Below are positions 26,559-36,142 of a DNA stretch of 64,000 bases, one piece after another (positions within the stretch are counted from its first letter, which is position 1; each line of letters starts with the position of its first letter). The stretch comes from Acinetobacter pittii ANC 4050 (GTDB lineage Bacteria > Pseudomonadota > Gammaproteobacteria > Pseudomonadales > Moraxellaceae). Location of the stretch: assembly GCF_000399685.1 (NCBI RefSeq), contig NZ_KB976987.1:3329943-3393942 (forward strand), given 5' to 3'. The notes below the pieces were generated by a model. It did not search any database. It was not told the origin of the DNA and saw only the letters and a list, made by a program, of their open reading frames with translations. The translations under genes and the position numbers were made by a program.

Positions 26559-26563
26559 GTCAA
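26535..26563 (-). promoter_or_regulatory. Promoter of the tRNA-Ala/tRNA-Glu unit
   Basis: On the minus strand TTGACG (26558-26563), a 17-base spacer and TAAGAT (26535-26540) are followed by a GC-rich TGCGC discriminator; the tRNA begins 17 bases later. GC-rich discriminators are typical of stringently controlled stable-RNA promoters. Confidence 0.6.
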
Positions 26564-26575
26564 CAAAAAAATGAA

Positions 26576-28084
26576 TTAAACTTCGCTAGTTGCGTCATTT
26601 TTCGGCAATTTTAAGCTCTCATTGAGTTTTTCCCAATTTTTAACTTCTTTCTTACTTGGTGCACCCGCAATTTCTAGGGCATGACGTAAGCGAGCGAAAG
26701 TTAAATCAGGTCCAAGCGTAACCATTGACTGCATAACTGGTGTTGAGCTCGTTGAACCGGCAATTGCAATAAAAAACGCTGGCATAAAATCACGTAATTT
26801 AATGCCCATCTGATTTGCTAGATCCATTAGGGTTTGGCTAACGGTGTCATTATTCCAAGTAAATTGGCCTTCAAGACGCCAAATTGCAAATTGCAAACTT
26901 TGACGAACTTGCTCTTGAGTCAATTTTTTACTTTCAAACATTTCTGCTGTGATTTGTGGCATATGGTTGAAATAGAAACCAGCCCAATTCACAGCTTCTG
27001 AAAGTAAATTAATACGTGGTTGAATAGCGGCAGCGATGTCTTCTAAAGTGCTGCGGTCACTTTTCCATGTTAATAAGCGGTCTAATAATTGACCTGGAGT
27101 TAACCCTTTGATCCATTGACCGTTAAGCCAGTTCAATTTTTCAACGTCAAAAATTGGTCCGCCTAGTGATACACGTTGAATGTCAAAGTTATCCATCATG
27201 TCTTGTAATGTGAAAACTTCTCTTTCATCTGGCATTGACCAACCCATACGGCCTAAATAATTTAACAAGGCTTCTGGTAATACACCGATATCGCGGTAGT
27301 AGTTAATTGATGTTGGGTTTTTACGTTTAGATAGTTTTGATTTATCTGGGTTGCGCAACAATGGCATATGGCAAAGTGTTGGCATTTCCCAACCAAAATA
27401 TTGGTAAAGCAATTGATGCTTTGGTGCAGATGGAAGCCATTCTTCACCACGCAATACATGAGTGATTTCCATTAAATGGTCGTCAACAACGTTAGCTAAA
27501 TGGTAAGTTGGTAAGCCATCTGTTTTAAGAAGAACTTGCATATCGACTTGTGCCCAAGGAATTTCAACCTCTCCACGGAGCAAGTCATTAAATTTACAAA
27601 CACCTTCTTCAGGCACTTTCATACGAATGACATGAGGTTCACCCGCTTCAAGACGGCGAGTCACTTCTTCTTGAGAAAGCTTTAAGCCGCGGCCATCATA
27701 TTTTGGTGTTTCGCCACGTGCTTGTTGTTCCGCACGCATCTGGTCAAGTTCTTCTGCTGTTGCAAAACAGTAAAAAGCATGACCTTTTTCAACAAGTTCT
27801 AATGCGTATTGCTTATAAATTCCCATACGTTCAGATTGACGATATGGTGCATGCGGACCACCTACATCTGGACCTTCAGACCAATTCAAACCTAACCAAC
27901 GTAATGAATCCAAAATCATTTTTTCAGATTCTGGTGTAGAACGAAGTTGGTCTGTATCTTCAATCCTTAAAATAAATTCTCCACCATTTTGTTTTGCAAA
28001 ACACATGTTAAATAAAGCAATGTAAGCTGTGCCGACATGAGGAAAACCGGTAGGGGAAGGTGCAATACGAGTACGAACTTTCAT
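26576..28084 (-). CDS. gltX: Glutamyl-tRNA synthetase
   Basis: This 502-residue class I aminoacyl-tRNA synthetase charges tRNA-Glu with glutamate in the cytosol. The HIGH motif is the variant HVGT (16-19) within [14 protein letters not shown], and the KMSKS motif is K250-LSKR, the usual form for GltX. The C-terminal anticodon-binding helices (from about 330) look intact, and the length is in the family range. It starts at ATG 28084. It lies directly upstream of tRNA-Ala and one of the two tRNA-Glu genes. Confidence 0.96.
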   Translation of the reverse strand: MKVRTRIAPSPTGFPHVGTAYIALFNMCFAKQNGGEFILRIEDTDQLRSTPESEKMILDSLRWLGLNWSEGPDVGGPHAPYRQSERMGIYKQYALELVEKGHAFYCFATAEELDQMRAEQQARGETPKYDGRGLKLSQEEVTRRLEAGEPHVIRMKVPEEGVCKFNDLLRGEVEIPWAQVDMQVLLKTDGLPTYHLANVVDDHLMEITHVLRGEEWLPSAPKHQLLYQYFGWEMPTLCHMPLLRNPDKSKLSKRKNPTSINYYRDIGVLPEALLNYLGRMGWSMPDEREVFTLQDMMDNFDIQRVSLGGPIFDVEKLNWLNGQWIKGLTPGQLLDRLLTWKSDRSTLEDIAAAIQPRINLLSEAVNWAGFYFNHMPQITAEMFESKKLTQEQVRQSLQFAIWRLEGQFTWNNDTVSQTLMDLANQMGIKLRDFMPAFFIAIAGSTSSTPVMQSMVTLGPDLTFARLRHALEIAGAPSKKEVKNWEKLNESLKLPKNDATSEV

Positions 28085-28123
28085 AGATAAAGGGTCAGAA
28101 TAAAAATTGAAACTATTATAACG

Positions 28124-28168
28124 AAAAAGCCCAGTATTCTGACGTTTTATTTAACGTCAGTCTGGGCT
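28124..28168 (-). terminator. Second terminator-like hairpin before gltX
   Basis: On the minus strand an interrupted long stem AGCCCAG-CTGACGTT / AACGTCAG-CTGGGCT ends in TTTTTCG. It backs up the hairpin at 28169-28197 and separates the small secreted-protein gene from gltX. Confidence 0.7.
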
Positions 28169-28197
28169 AAAACTGAAACGAAGAGGGGGCGTTTCAG
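28169..28197 (-). terminator. Terminator of the 99-residue secreted-protein gene
   Basis: On the minus strand CTGAAACG / CGTTTCAG with a 9-base loop is followed by TTTTA, four bases after the stop codon of the gene ending at 28201. Confidence 0.65.
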
Positions 28198-28200
28198 ATT

Positions 28201-28500
28201 TTAAGAAGCATGCGGCTGAAAGATTGCCTGAACAAAACGTGAAAAACGCTCATGTTGTGCAGCTAGAAAATTTTGAGTTGGTGTAACGCGAATCGTATTT
28301 AGAACTTTAAGTTCATCATTTGTAGACGGTAACACAATAGGGTTGCGTTTTTGTTGATCTAAAGCTTTTTCAATAAGTGAAGTTTGCTTATCTGAACCAG
28401 TTTTATTTGGAGTGTCTTTAAGTACTGCTGCTGCAGAGAACTGTGATGCCAAACCCAGCACCAAACTTAAGCTTAACGCTTTTCCATAATGAATTTTCAT
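28201..28500 (-). CDS. Small exported protein of unknown function
   Basis: This 99-residue protein has a clear Sec signal peptide: a basic start MKIHYGKA, the hydrophobic core LSLSLVLGLASQF and an SAAA cleavage region, with mature protein from about residue 25. The mature part of about 75 residues is polar, with KQTSLIEKALDQQKRNPIV and a C-terminal AAQHERFSRFVQAIF stretch that may be an amphipathic helix. There are no cysteines and no known motif. It has its own double terminator and stands alone, upstream of gltX on the same strand. Confidence 0.6.
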   Translation of the reverse strand: MKIHYGKALSLSLVLGLASQFSAAAVLKDTPNKTGSDKQTSLIEKALDQQKRNPIVLPSTNDELKVLNTIRVTPTQNFLAAQHERFSRFVQAIFQPHAS

Positions 28501-28898
28501 TGTTAATCATCCCCTCTGTTCATTACATTTCATCTATTTTTTGAGTTTAACAAAATGTAAAATTACGGTAATACTACGATTTAAACATAAATCTTAATAA
28601 AAAAGTTGAACTGTGTCACAATTTTTACAAAATTTACCTATATTTTAATCTGGTCGACTTAAATGTAAACCATATGTATCCTTTGCACTTCATTATTTAT
28701 CAAATTAATGTGTAGATAAAGTGAAGGTCCTAAATAAGTTGTAAGAATAATTACAAAATTTTTCAAAAATGAATAACTCAGACATTCTAAAGTATATCTT
28801 TAAAAAAGATTATTAATAAAGATATAAATATAAGTAATTGATTGTAAAAAATAAAATTAAAAATATAGTAAAACTAAAATGAATGATGGATTTTGTAA
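28501..28898. other. AT-rich intergenic region upstream of the sulfate-binding protein gene
   Basis: About 400 bases lie between divergent genes. They hold an inverted repeat TTGTAA-N6-TTACAA at 28739-28756, about 150 bases before the sbp start, which could be an operator, and an imperfect stem around 28687-28725. No reading frame or terminator is seen. Binding of the sulfur regulator CysB is a possibility but its motif is too loose to call. Confidence 0.35.
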
Positions 28899-29900
28899 AT
28901 GAAAAAAATATCAATAATGGCTGTCGCTTTGTATATGGGAATGGCGGTAACAGCCGCTCAAGCAGCTACTTCTTTTTTAAATGTCTCTTATGACCCGACG
29001 CGGGAGTTTTATCAAGAATATAATCAGGCTTTTGGTAAGTTTTGGAAACAGCGGACAGGGCAAGATGTTGAATTTAAACAATCGCATGGGGGATCTGGTA
29101 AACAGGCTCGTGCAGTAGCAACAGGGCTTGAGGCTGATGTAGTAACGTTAGCACTTGCGAATGACATTGACGAGATTGTGAAAGCTGGTTTTATTCAGCC
29201 AAATTGGCAAAAAGAATTTCCGAATAATTCTGCCCCGTATACTTCAACTGTCGTATTTCTAGTGCGAAAGGGTAATCCAAAAAACATACGCGACTGGAAT
29301 GATTTAACAAAACTGGGAATAGAAATTATTACGCCTAACCCTAAAACAGGTGGTGCACCGCGTTGGATTTATCTCTCTGCGTGGGGGTATGCTTTAAAAC
29401 AGCCAGGTGGAAATGATGCTAAAGCTCGAGAGCTCGTTAAAAAGCTTTATCACAATGTGAAAGTGCTTGATTCAGGAGCACGTGGTTCACTTACAACATT
29501 TGCTGAACGTGGCATTGGTGATGTTTTACTGTCTTGGGAAAATGAAGCATTATTGGCAACTAAAGGACTAGATAAAGATAAATATGAAATTGTTTATCCA
29601 TCAATTTCGATTTTAGCTGAACCATCTGTCGCGATTGTAGATAAAACCGTAGATAAAGATGGAAACCGAACTTTAGCAAAAGGCTATTTAAACTTTTTAT
29701 ATTCACCTTTAGGCCAAGAATTGGCTGCTAAACATTATTTCCGACCGCGTAATGCTCAAGTATCTGCGAAATATGCAGCGCAATTCCCAAAAATTAAATT
29801 ATTTACCATTAATGATGTATTCGGTGGCTGGGCTAAAGCACAGAAAACTCACTTTGCAAATGGCGCTATTTTTGACCAAATTTATGGTGGCAAACAGTAA
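28899..29900 (+). CDS. sbp: Sulfate ABC transporter substrate-binding protein
   Basis: This 333-residue periplasmic protein of the Sbp/CysP family binds sulfate or thiosulfate for an ABC importer. The signal peptide [20 protein letters not shown] ends before [19 protein letters not shown], which is the family start. The sulfate-binding loop residues are recognisable in [13 protein letters not shown] and in [13 protein letters not shown] (both near family consensus), with [13 protein letters not shown] and LSWENEA later. No permease or ATPase gene is adjacent, so the transporter must be encoded elsewhere. CysP and Sbp cannot be told apart by eye. Confidence 0.9.
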   Translation: MKKISIMAVALYMGMAVTAAQAATSFLNVSYDPTREFYQEYNQAFGKFWKQRTGQDVEFKQSHGGSGKQARAVATGLEADVVTLALANDIDEIVKAGFIQPNWQKEFPNNSAPYTSTVVFLVRKGNPKNIRDWNDLTKLGIEIITPNPKTGGAPRWIYLSAWGYALKQPGGNDAKARELVKKLYHNVKVLDSGARGSLTTFAERGIGDVLLSWENEALLATKGLDKDKYEIVYPSISILAEPSVAIVDKTVDKDGNRTLAKGYLNFLYSPLGQELAAKHYFRPRNAQVSAKYAAQFPKIKLFTINDVFGGWAKAQKTHFANGAIFDQIYGGKQ

Positions 29901-29956
29901 ATAGAATGTTTAAAAAACAGTAGTCCAAAAGAAAAGTTAAAAGCTAAATATTTATA

Positions 29957-30001
29957 AAGAAAGTAAGCAAACTTAAAAAAGTGGGCTTGCTTTCTTTTTT
30001 T
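29957..30001 (+). terminator. Terminator of sbp
   Basis: A stem built from AAGAAAG-AAGCAA and TTGCTTTCTT with a bulge ends in a run of seven Ts, 57 bases after the sbp stop. Confidence 0.7.
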
Positions 30002-30066
30002 GCTTAAAAAATGCTAATAAAACGGTTTTATCTATGAAAAATTAATATTTTCCTACAAAAAGCCGT

Positions 30067-30095
30067 TTGGTGTTGGACATAAACAAGGTGATAAT
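30067..30095 (+). promoter_or_regulatory. Candidate promoter of the dcw cluster
   Basis: TTGGTG, 17 bases and GATAAT (30090-30095) lie 35 bases before the rsmH start. The -10 matches at 5 of 6 positions and the -35 only at 3. Confidence 0.35.
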
Positions 30096-30130
30096 GTGCA
30101 GTTACATTTTTACGCAATGATTTAACACCT

Positions 30131-31054
30131 ATGTCGCATATTTCTGTCTTACTTTTTGAGACCGTTGAGAGCTTATTGGCAGATCGCACAACAGGGGTGT
30201 ATATCGATGCAACCTTCGGACGAGGTGGGCATACACGTTTATTGCTCTCGAAACTTGATGAAAATGCACGAGTGTATGCATTTGATAAAGACCCTCAAGC
30301 TTTGGAAGTTGCGGCTGCTTTGGCACAAGAAGATCCAAGATTTACTATTATTCATGCCAGTTTTGCTGATATTAAAGAAAAAATGCAGGAAATTGGTGTG
30401 ATGAGTGTTGATGGTATTATGGCTGACTTAGGGGTGTCATCTCCTCAACTCGACCAAGCTGAGCGTGGTTTCAGTTTTATGCAAGATGGTCCGTTAGACA
30501 TGCGCATGGATAACTCTAAAGGATTAACTGCGGCTGAGTGGTTGCTTGAAATTGAAGAAGAACAATTGGCAAATATTATTTATCAATATGGCGAAGAACG
30601 TTATAGTCGACGTATTGCAAAAGCTATTAAACAGGCTGGAAGACTCGACACGACAGCACAGTTGGCAGAACTTGTTAAAACAGCTCATCCTAAATGGGAA
30701 AAACATAAGCATCCGGCCACACGTACATTTCAGGCAATTCGTATTGCTATTAATAAAGAACTAGATGATATTGAAGTATTTTTACCACAAGCTGTAGACT
30801 TGCTAAAACCAAAAGGACGTTTGTCTGTGATTAGCTTTCATTCTCTTGAAGATCGCTTGATTAAACAATTTATTCAAAAAGAATCGACTTTGGCAGAAGA
30901 TTTTGGCTGGGGGATGCCACAGCAACAGGTAGATACAAGAAGGTTAAAGAAAATTTCACGGGTTCGTGCGAGTGAAGAAGAAGTAAAAGCGAATCCTCGT
31001 TCACGTAGTGCATGGCTTCGGGTTGCTGAACGCTTGGAACAAAAAGGCGCGTAA
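30131..31054 (+). CDS. rsmH: 16S rRNA (cytosine1402-N4)-methyltransferase RsmH
   Basis: This 307-residue SAM-dependent methyltransferase modifies C1402 of 16S rRNA. The SAM-binding start is GVYIDATFGRGGHTRLLL, the family motif GIMADLGVSSPQLDQAERGF follows, and the C-terminal LSVISFHSLEDRLIKQF is characteristic. It is the first gene of the division and cell-wall (dcw) cluster here; no mraZ precedes it. The stop codon overlaps the ftsL start by one base (TAATG). Confidence 0.95.
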   Translation: MSHISVLLFETVESLLADRTTGVYIDATFGRGGHTRLLLSKLDENARVYAFDKDPQALEVAAALAQEDPRFTIIHASFADIKEKMQEIGVMSVDGIMADLGVSSPQLDQAERGFSFMQDGPLDMRMDNSKGLTAAEWLLEIEEEQLANIIYQYGEERYSRRIAKAIKQAGRLDTTAQLAELVKTAHPKWEKHKHPATRTFQAIRIAINKELDDIEVFLPQAVDLLKPKGRLSVISFHSLEDRLIKQFIQKESTLAEDFGWGMPQQQVDTRRLKKISRVRASEEEVKANPRSRSAWLRVAERLEQKGA

Positions 31055-31386
31055 TGAAAAGCAGTGATGAAATTGAAACCACCGAAAATAAAGTGGTGAA
31101 AAAAGTTGTGGTATATACCGTACTAGTGGCACTTGTTTTTATCAGTGCCATGATGGTGGTATTTCAAGTATTTGAATATCGACATGATTATAGAGAGCTT
31201 AGCTCTTATATGCGTGAGCGTGATGATCTCAATGCTGAATGGGGGCGTTTGCTTATTGAGCAACAAACCTTCGGTGCAACAGCACAGATTGGTACGCGTG
31301 CTGTAACCCAACTACGGATGTTTTCGCCACCTGCTGCAGAAACGGTGGTAATTTCTTTACCGATGACCTCAGAGCAAAATAAGTAA
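31054..31386 (+). CDS. ftsL: Cell division protein FtsL
   Basis: This 110-residue bitopic membrane protein of the divisome acts with FtsB and FtsQ to activate FtsWI. A short cytoplasmic start (about 20 residues) is followed by one membrane segment (about 23-45, VYTVLVALVFISAMMVVFQVF). A periplasmic coiled coil comes next (YRELSSYMRERDDLNAEWGRL), with ARTIGTRA-like leucine-zipper features in the final part. The position between rsmH and ftsI confirms the identity, because the sequence is poorly conserved. Confidence 0.92.
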   Translation: MKSSDEIETTENKVVKKVVVYTVLVALVFISAMMVVFQVFEYRHDYRELSSYMRERDDLNAEWGRLLIEQQTFGATAQIGTRAVTQLRMFSPPAAETVVISLPMTSEQNK

Positions 31387-31397
31387 GGCCTTGCTGT

Positions 31398-33230
31398 ATG
31401 GTAGATAAGCGAACAAAGCAAACACGGAAAAAACAGCAGTCTATTTCGGAAAAACCAACTCTTGCCTTTGATATGTGGCGGTTTTATCTGCTCTGGGCAA
31501 CAGTACTGCTCTGTTTTGTTGTATTAATTGCACGTGCATTTTATGTACAAGTTATTAATAAAGACTTTTTACAAAACAAGGCCAATGCCAATATTTTGCG
31601 TACGGAACGTATTGAGGCAATGCGTGGGGTGATTAGCGATCGCCATGGTGTGCCTTTAGCGATCAGTACTCCGATCATGAAAATCGTAATGGATCCGCGT
31701 GATTATTTTGATACTAAGCATTTATATGACGAAATTACGGCAGAATTAAAGAAAGATCCGAATAATCGTAAGTTAAAACGCCAATTGCCAGATAAAAACC
31801 TGAATCTTGATGAATTGGCTGATGTGGTGGGCTTAGACCGTGCCGATCTTAAGAAACAGATGAATGCACGTCCACGTTCTCGTTATTTAGTTTTGAAAAA
31901 AGAAGTGCCACCACAACAGGCAGATCTGATTACAAAGGGTAACTTCCAAGGCGTTTATGCCGAGAAAACGTATAAACGTTATTATCCTCAACCACAGCCA
32001 AATGCTCAGATTATTGGTCTAACAAATAGTGAAGGCCAAGGGATTGAAGGCTTGGAAATGCAGTTGAATAAACAACTGTCAGGTGTGGATGGTGAGCAAA
32101 AAATTATTCGTGATAAACGTGGTAACCGCTTAAAAGTTTCAGAGGTTATTCGTGAAGGTGAGCCAGGCGAAAACATCACTTTAAGTATCGACTCTCGTTT
32201 GCAATATATTATGTATCGTGAGTTGACTGCTGCTGGCGTTGCAAATAATGCCCGTTCGGCAACAGCAATTGCTGTAGATGTTAAAACAGGTGAAATTCTG
32301 GCAATGACCAGTTGGCCATCTTATAACCCGAATGATAAAAACGGCTTATCTAATAAAGATGCTATGCGTAACCGCGGTGCGATTGATATGTTCGAACCGG
32401 GTTCTACCATGAAGCCTTTTACGATTTCTGCTGCGCTCGAAACTGGAAAATACACACCAAATACGATTGTCAACACTTCACCTGGTTCAATGCGTTTAGG
32501 TTGGCATACCATTCGCGATACACATAATTATGGTGCTTTGACGGTTAGTGGCGTAATTATCAAGTCATCAAACGTAGGTTCGGCAAAAATTGCGTTATCA
32601 CTTCCTAAGGAAACATTACCGAGCTTCTTTAATCGTGCTGGCTTTGGTAAACGCTCTGCTGTGAAGTTCCCTGGCGAAAGCTCTGGTTTAGTGCTTCCCG
32701 TAAGCAAATTAAACTCTTCTCAAATCGGTACTATGGCTTATGGTTATGGTCTAAACGCAACTATTCTCCAGTTGGCGCAAGGCTATGCAATGCTTGCAAA
32801 CCATGGGGTGAAAATGCCTTTAAGCCTACATAAGCTCGATCAAGCACCTAAGGGTGAGCAAGTTCTTGCTCCAAAAATTGCTGATCAGGTTTTGCTTATG
32901 CTCGAGCAAGTAACTATGCCAGGTGGTACTGCCAAACAAGCTAATATTCCGGGTTATCGTGTTGGCGGTAAAACAGGTACGGCTCATAAACTTCGTGCAG
33001 ACCGCAAAGGCTATTCAAATAATGAATACCGTGCTTTATTTGCAGGTGTAGCTCCGATTAGCGACCCTCGTTTAGCAGTTATTGTCGTTGTTGAAAATCC
33101 ACAAGGTCGTTATTACGGTGGTTTGGTTGCGGCCCCTGTTTTTGCACGTATTATGCAAGAATCATTGCGTTTAATGAATGTGCCGCTTGATAAGCCCCTT
33201 GATACTTCAGTAAATCCTATTCGCAGGTAA
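31398..33230 (+). CDS. ftsI: Peptidoglycan transpeptidase FtsI (PBP3)
   Basis: This 610-residue class B penicillin-binding protein is anchored by one N-terminal segment (about 28-48) and crosslinks septal peptidoglycan. The active site has S336-T-M-K339 (GSTMKPF), S390-S-N392 (IKSSNVGSA) and K525-T-G527 (GGKTGTAHK), matching the residue numbers used for Acinetobacter PBP3, the target of several beta-lactams. The pedestal domain (about 60-240) has the SDRHG and RYYP motifs. There is no visible change at these motifs that would signal resistance, but the full protein was not compared with a reference. Confidence 0.96.
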   Translation: MVDKRTKQTRKKQQSISEKPTLAFDMWRFYLLWATVLLCFVVLIARAFYVQVINKDFLQNKANANILRTERIEAMRGVISDRHGVPLAISTPIMKIVMDPRDYFDTKHLYDEITAELKKDPNNRKLKRQLPDKNLNLDELADVVGLDRADLKKQMNARPRSRYLVLKKEVPPQQADLITKGNFQGVYAEKTYKRYYPQPQPNAQIIGLTNSEGQGIEGLEMQLNKQLSGVDGEQKIIRDKRGNRLKVSEVIREGEPGENITLSIDSRLQYIMYRELTAAGVANNARSATAIAVDVKTGEILAMTSWPSYNPNDKNGLSNKDAMRNRGAIDMFEPGSTMKPFTISAALETGKYTPNTIVNTSPGSMRLGWHTIRDTHNYGALTVSGVIIKSSNVGSAKIALSLPKETLPSFFNRAGFGKRSAVKFPGESSGLVLPVSKLNSSQIGTMAYGYGLNATILQLAQGYAMLANHGVKMPLSLHKLDQAPKGEQVLAPKIADQVLLMLEQVTMPGGTAKQANIPGYRVGGKTGTAHKLRADRKGYSNNEYRALFAGVAPISDPRLAVIVVVENPQGRYYGGLVAAPVFARIMQESLRLMNVPLDKPLDTSVNPIRR

Positions 33231-33233
33231 GCT

Positions 33234-34733
33234 ATGTCTGTTTCTTTTCAAGAAATTAATCCAGTCGAGATTGATGCACACTGGTCTAAGCAGCCTTTTC
33301 ATGGTTTTAGTTTAGACAGCCGTAAGGTTGAGTCAGGCCAGATCTTTATCGCTTTGACCAGTTATAGCCAACCTGAAAAAACGCGTACCTTTGCTGAGTC
33401 GGCTTTAGCAAATGGTGCGCTTGCCATCATTAGTGAGACTGAGCTGGGTGTGGCAAATGAGTGGGTGTGTCCTGATGTACGTCAACGTATGGGCGAATGG
33501 CAAGAGCGTTATTTACAGCGTATAGATCCTGTGACGCCAGCACGTATTATTGCCGTGACTGGTACAAATGGTAAAACCACAATTTCGCGTCTAGTGGCTG
33601 AATTAATTAGCTCACAACAACAGCGTTGTGCCGTGATGGGTACTACAGGTAATGGTATTTTGCCAGACTTAACGCCATCAACTCATACTACGCTTGATGC
33701 TTTACACCTACAAAATGCATTGCATGATTATGCTAAACAAGGTGCGACTTTTGCTTCTTTAGAGGCAAGTTCACATGGTTTAGAGCAAGGACGTTTAAAT
33801 GGCTGTGCTATTGAGATTGCCGTTTATAGTAATTTGAGTCGTGATCATCTGGATTATCATGGAACTTTAGAAGCTTACGCAGAAGCAAAGGCTCTTTTAT
33901 TCCGTTTCAATTCTTTAAAAGTAGCTGTTATTAATTTAGATGATGAGCATGCTGCTCTTATGATAAATGCAGCAAAGCAAAATCCTGCTCAACCAAAAAT
34001 TTTAACGTATTCACTTACTCAGAATTTTGCCGATTATTATATTACTGACCTAAGTTATAGTTTAGCTGGGGCAACATTTAATTTAGTGAGTCCGCATGGT
34101 TCTTTTGCGGTACAAAGTCCGTTATTGGGGCATTTTAATGTCGAAAACTTGGTTGCAGCACTCATCGCTGCTGAACAAGCGGGTTTTGATTTAAAGGCAA
34201 TAGTCGCTTTCGTTCCTCAACTGATTGGTGCGCCAGGCAGAATGCAGGTCATTCGCGATGGTGATCGCTTATTTGTTGTTGATTATGCGCACACACCAGA
34301 TGCATTAATTCAAGTGCTTAAAACATTAAAACGCCATGTTTCGAATCAACTTTGGGCAGTATTTGGATGTGGTGGAGACCGTGATCGCGGTAAGCGTCCA
34401 CTTATGACTCAAGCAGCTTTAGATGGCGCAAACCCGATTATTTTGACTTCAGATAACCCACGAACAGAAGACCCTGAACAGATTTTTGCAGACATGAAGC
34501 AAGAAATCGATTTTTCAGGGCACCGTATGCATGAAATTCATGACCGCCGTGAAGCAATCAAATTTGTTGCACAACAGGCTCAGCCTGGCGACATTGTTGT
34601 GATTGCTGGTAAAGGACATGAAAATTATCAAGAAATTAATGGCGTGCGTCACTGGTTTGATGATGTTGTCGAAGTGCAATCAGCGATTGCTGCGCAACAT
34701 CATACTGTAGACGCTGCTTACCCTGCACAATAG
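33234..34733 (+). CDS. murE: UDP-MurNAc-tripeptide synthetase MurE
   Basis: This 499-residue cytoplasmic Mur ligase adds meso-diaminopimelate to UDP-MurNAc-L-Ala-D-Glu. The ATP-binding loop is TGTNGKTT (109-116), the carbamylated-lysine region is near SRDHLDYHG, and the DNPR motif in TSDNPRTEDP marks specificity for meso-DAP rather than lysine. It starts three bases after the ftsI stop and is followed by murF after eight bases. Confidence 0.96.
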   Translation: MSVSFQEINPVEIDAHWSKQPFHGFSLDSRKVESGQIFIALTSYSQPEKTRTFAESALANGALAIISETELGVANEWVCPDVRQRMGEWQERYLQRIDPVTPARIIAVTGTNGKTTISRLVAELISSQQQRCAVMGTTGNGILPDLTPSTHTTLDALHLQNALHDYAKQGATFASLEASSHGLEQGRLNGCAIEIAVYSNLSRDHLDYHGTLEAYAEAKALLFRFNSLKVAVINLDDEHAALMINAAKQNPAQPKILTYSLTQNFADYYITDLSYSLAGATFNLVSPHGSFAVQSPLLGHFNVENLVAALIAAEQAGFDLKAIVAFVPQLIGAPGRMQVIRDGDRLFVVDYAHTPDALIQVLKTLKRHVSNQLWAVFGCGGDRDRGKRPLMTQAALDGANPIILTSDNPRTEDPEQIFADMKQEIDFSGHRMHEIHDRREAIKFVAQQAQPGDIVVIAGKGHENYQEINGVRHWFDDVVEVQSAIAAQHHTVDAAYPAQ

Positions 34734-34741
34734 GACAAATT

Positions 34742-36142
34742 ATGCATACTTCAACCACCAGTACCGTGCCTTTGGAACCGTGGACAGCTCAACAATTACA
34801 ACAGGCAACACAGGGCTACTGGCATAAAGACCAGATCCCTCAAACTGAAATTAAACGTATTTTGACGGACTCGCGTCATGCGGAAACTGGGGATGCCTTT
34901 TTAGCGCTAAAAGGTGAGCGTTTTGATGCGCATGATTTCGTTGCGCAAGTTGCTGAAAATGGTTGTCAAATCGCCATTGTTGAACGTCCGCTAGATGTTG
35001 ATATTGCTCAACTTGTTGTTACCGACACCCGTTTGGCTTTAGGACAACTTGGCGCTTATCGCCGTGAACAGAACCCACAATTAAAGGTAATTGCCTTGAC
35101 GGGCAGTAGTGGTAAAACGACGACCAAAGAAATGTTGGGAAGTATATTGTCGCGCTTAGCACCAACATTAATTACCCGAGGCAATTTAAATAATGACCTT
35201 GGTGTCCCGATGATGTTGCTAGAGCTTCGCAAGGAACATCAATATGCGGTGATGGAGTTGGGTGCAAACCATCAAGGTGAGATTGATTACACCTCAAAAA
35301 TTGTTCAGCCCCATGTTGCAGGTATTTTAAATATTGGTACAGCTCATCTGGGTGAATTTGGTGGGCGTGAAGGTATTTGCCGCGCTAAATCGGAAATTTA
35401 TCACCATATTTTACCGAATGGTGTTGCAATCGTGCCGCAACAAGATGACTTTACTGCCGAAATTCTTGAAGCTGCAAAGGCGCATCGCATTTCTACATTT
35501 GGTGTAGGAGGCGATGTCTATGCAACAGATATTGATTTATTGCCCCAGTCAACGAATTTTAATCTTCATACACCGCAAGGTAGTAGTGCTGTTAAGCTTC
35601 CTTTTGCCGGCGAACATAATGTTCAAAATGCGACCGCAGCCGTAGCTTTTGCTTTGGCACTTGGTATTGGACTAGAAGATATTGTTCAAGGTTTAGAGCA
35701 AGCTGAGGGAGCGAAAGGTCGTCTTAACTTTATTCAAAAGTCACCTTACTTATTTATTGATGATACCTACAATGCCAATCCAACTTCTATGCGCGCTGCT
35801 GCACAAGTGCTGTTGCAGCAACAAGGCGTAAAAGTGATGGTCATCGGGGATATTGGTGAGTTAGGTGATAGCAGTTGGCAAGAGCATCATGATTTAGGGC
35901 GTGATCTCGCCGAGCTTCCTTTAGACCATATTATTGCGGTTGGGCAGTTTGCTCCAGCTGCTCTCGAGGGTGCAGGCTCTCATTCTAATAAAATGAAAGC
36001 ATTTCAGACACAAGCTGAGGCGCTTCCATTTTTAATTAATCTAATCCAAACACATCAACCCCAGTCCATGAGTTTCCTGTTTAAAGGTTCTCGCTTTACT
36101 CATATGGAAACGTTGATGGCTGATTTGATGGAGAAACTTTAA
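34742..36142 (+). CDS. murF: UDP-MurNAc-tripeptide:D-Ala-D-Ala ligase MurF
   Basis: This 466-residue cytoplasmic Mur ligase adds D-Ala-D-Ala to complete the UDP-MurNAc-pentapeptide. It has the ATP loop TGSSGKTTTK (120-129), LGANHQGEIDY with the metal-site residues, NIGTAHLGEFGG and DDTYNANPTSM, all typical of MurF. The stop codon is directly followed by the mraY start. Confidence 0.96.
   Translation: MHTSTTSTVPLEPWTAQQLQQATQGYWHKDQIPQTEIKRILTDSRHAETGDAFLALKGERFDAHDFVAQVAENGCQIAIVERPLDVDIAQLVVTDTRLALGQLGAYRREQNPQLKVIALTGSSGKTTTKEMLGSILSRLAPTLITRGNLNNDLGVPMMLLELRKEHQYAVMELGANHQGEIDYTSKIVQPHVAGILNIGTAHLGEFGGREGICRAKSEIYHHILPNGVAIVPQQDDFTAEILEAAKAHRISTFGVGGDVYATDIDLLPQSTNFNLHTPQGSSAVKLPFAGEHNVQNATAAVAFALALGIGLEDIVQGLEQAEGAKGRLNFIQKSPYLFIDDTYNANPTSMRAAAQVLLQQQGVKVMVIGDIGELGDSSWQEHHDLGRDLAELPLDHIIAVGQFAPAALEGAGSHSNKMKAFQTQAEALPFLINLIQTHQPQSMSFLFKGSRFTHMETLMADLMEKL

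Noticed and set aside
26243..26566. A 107-residue reading frame on the minus strand
   Set aside because: It covers both tRNA genes and the tRNA promoter and is an artefact.
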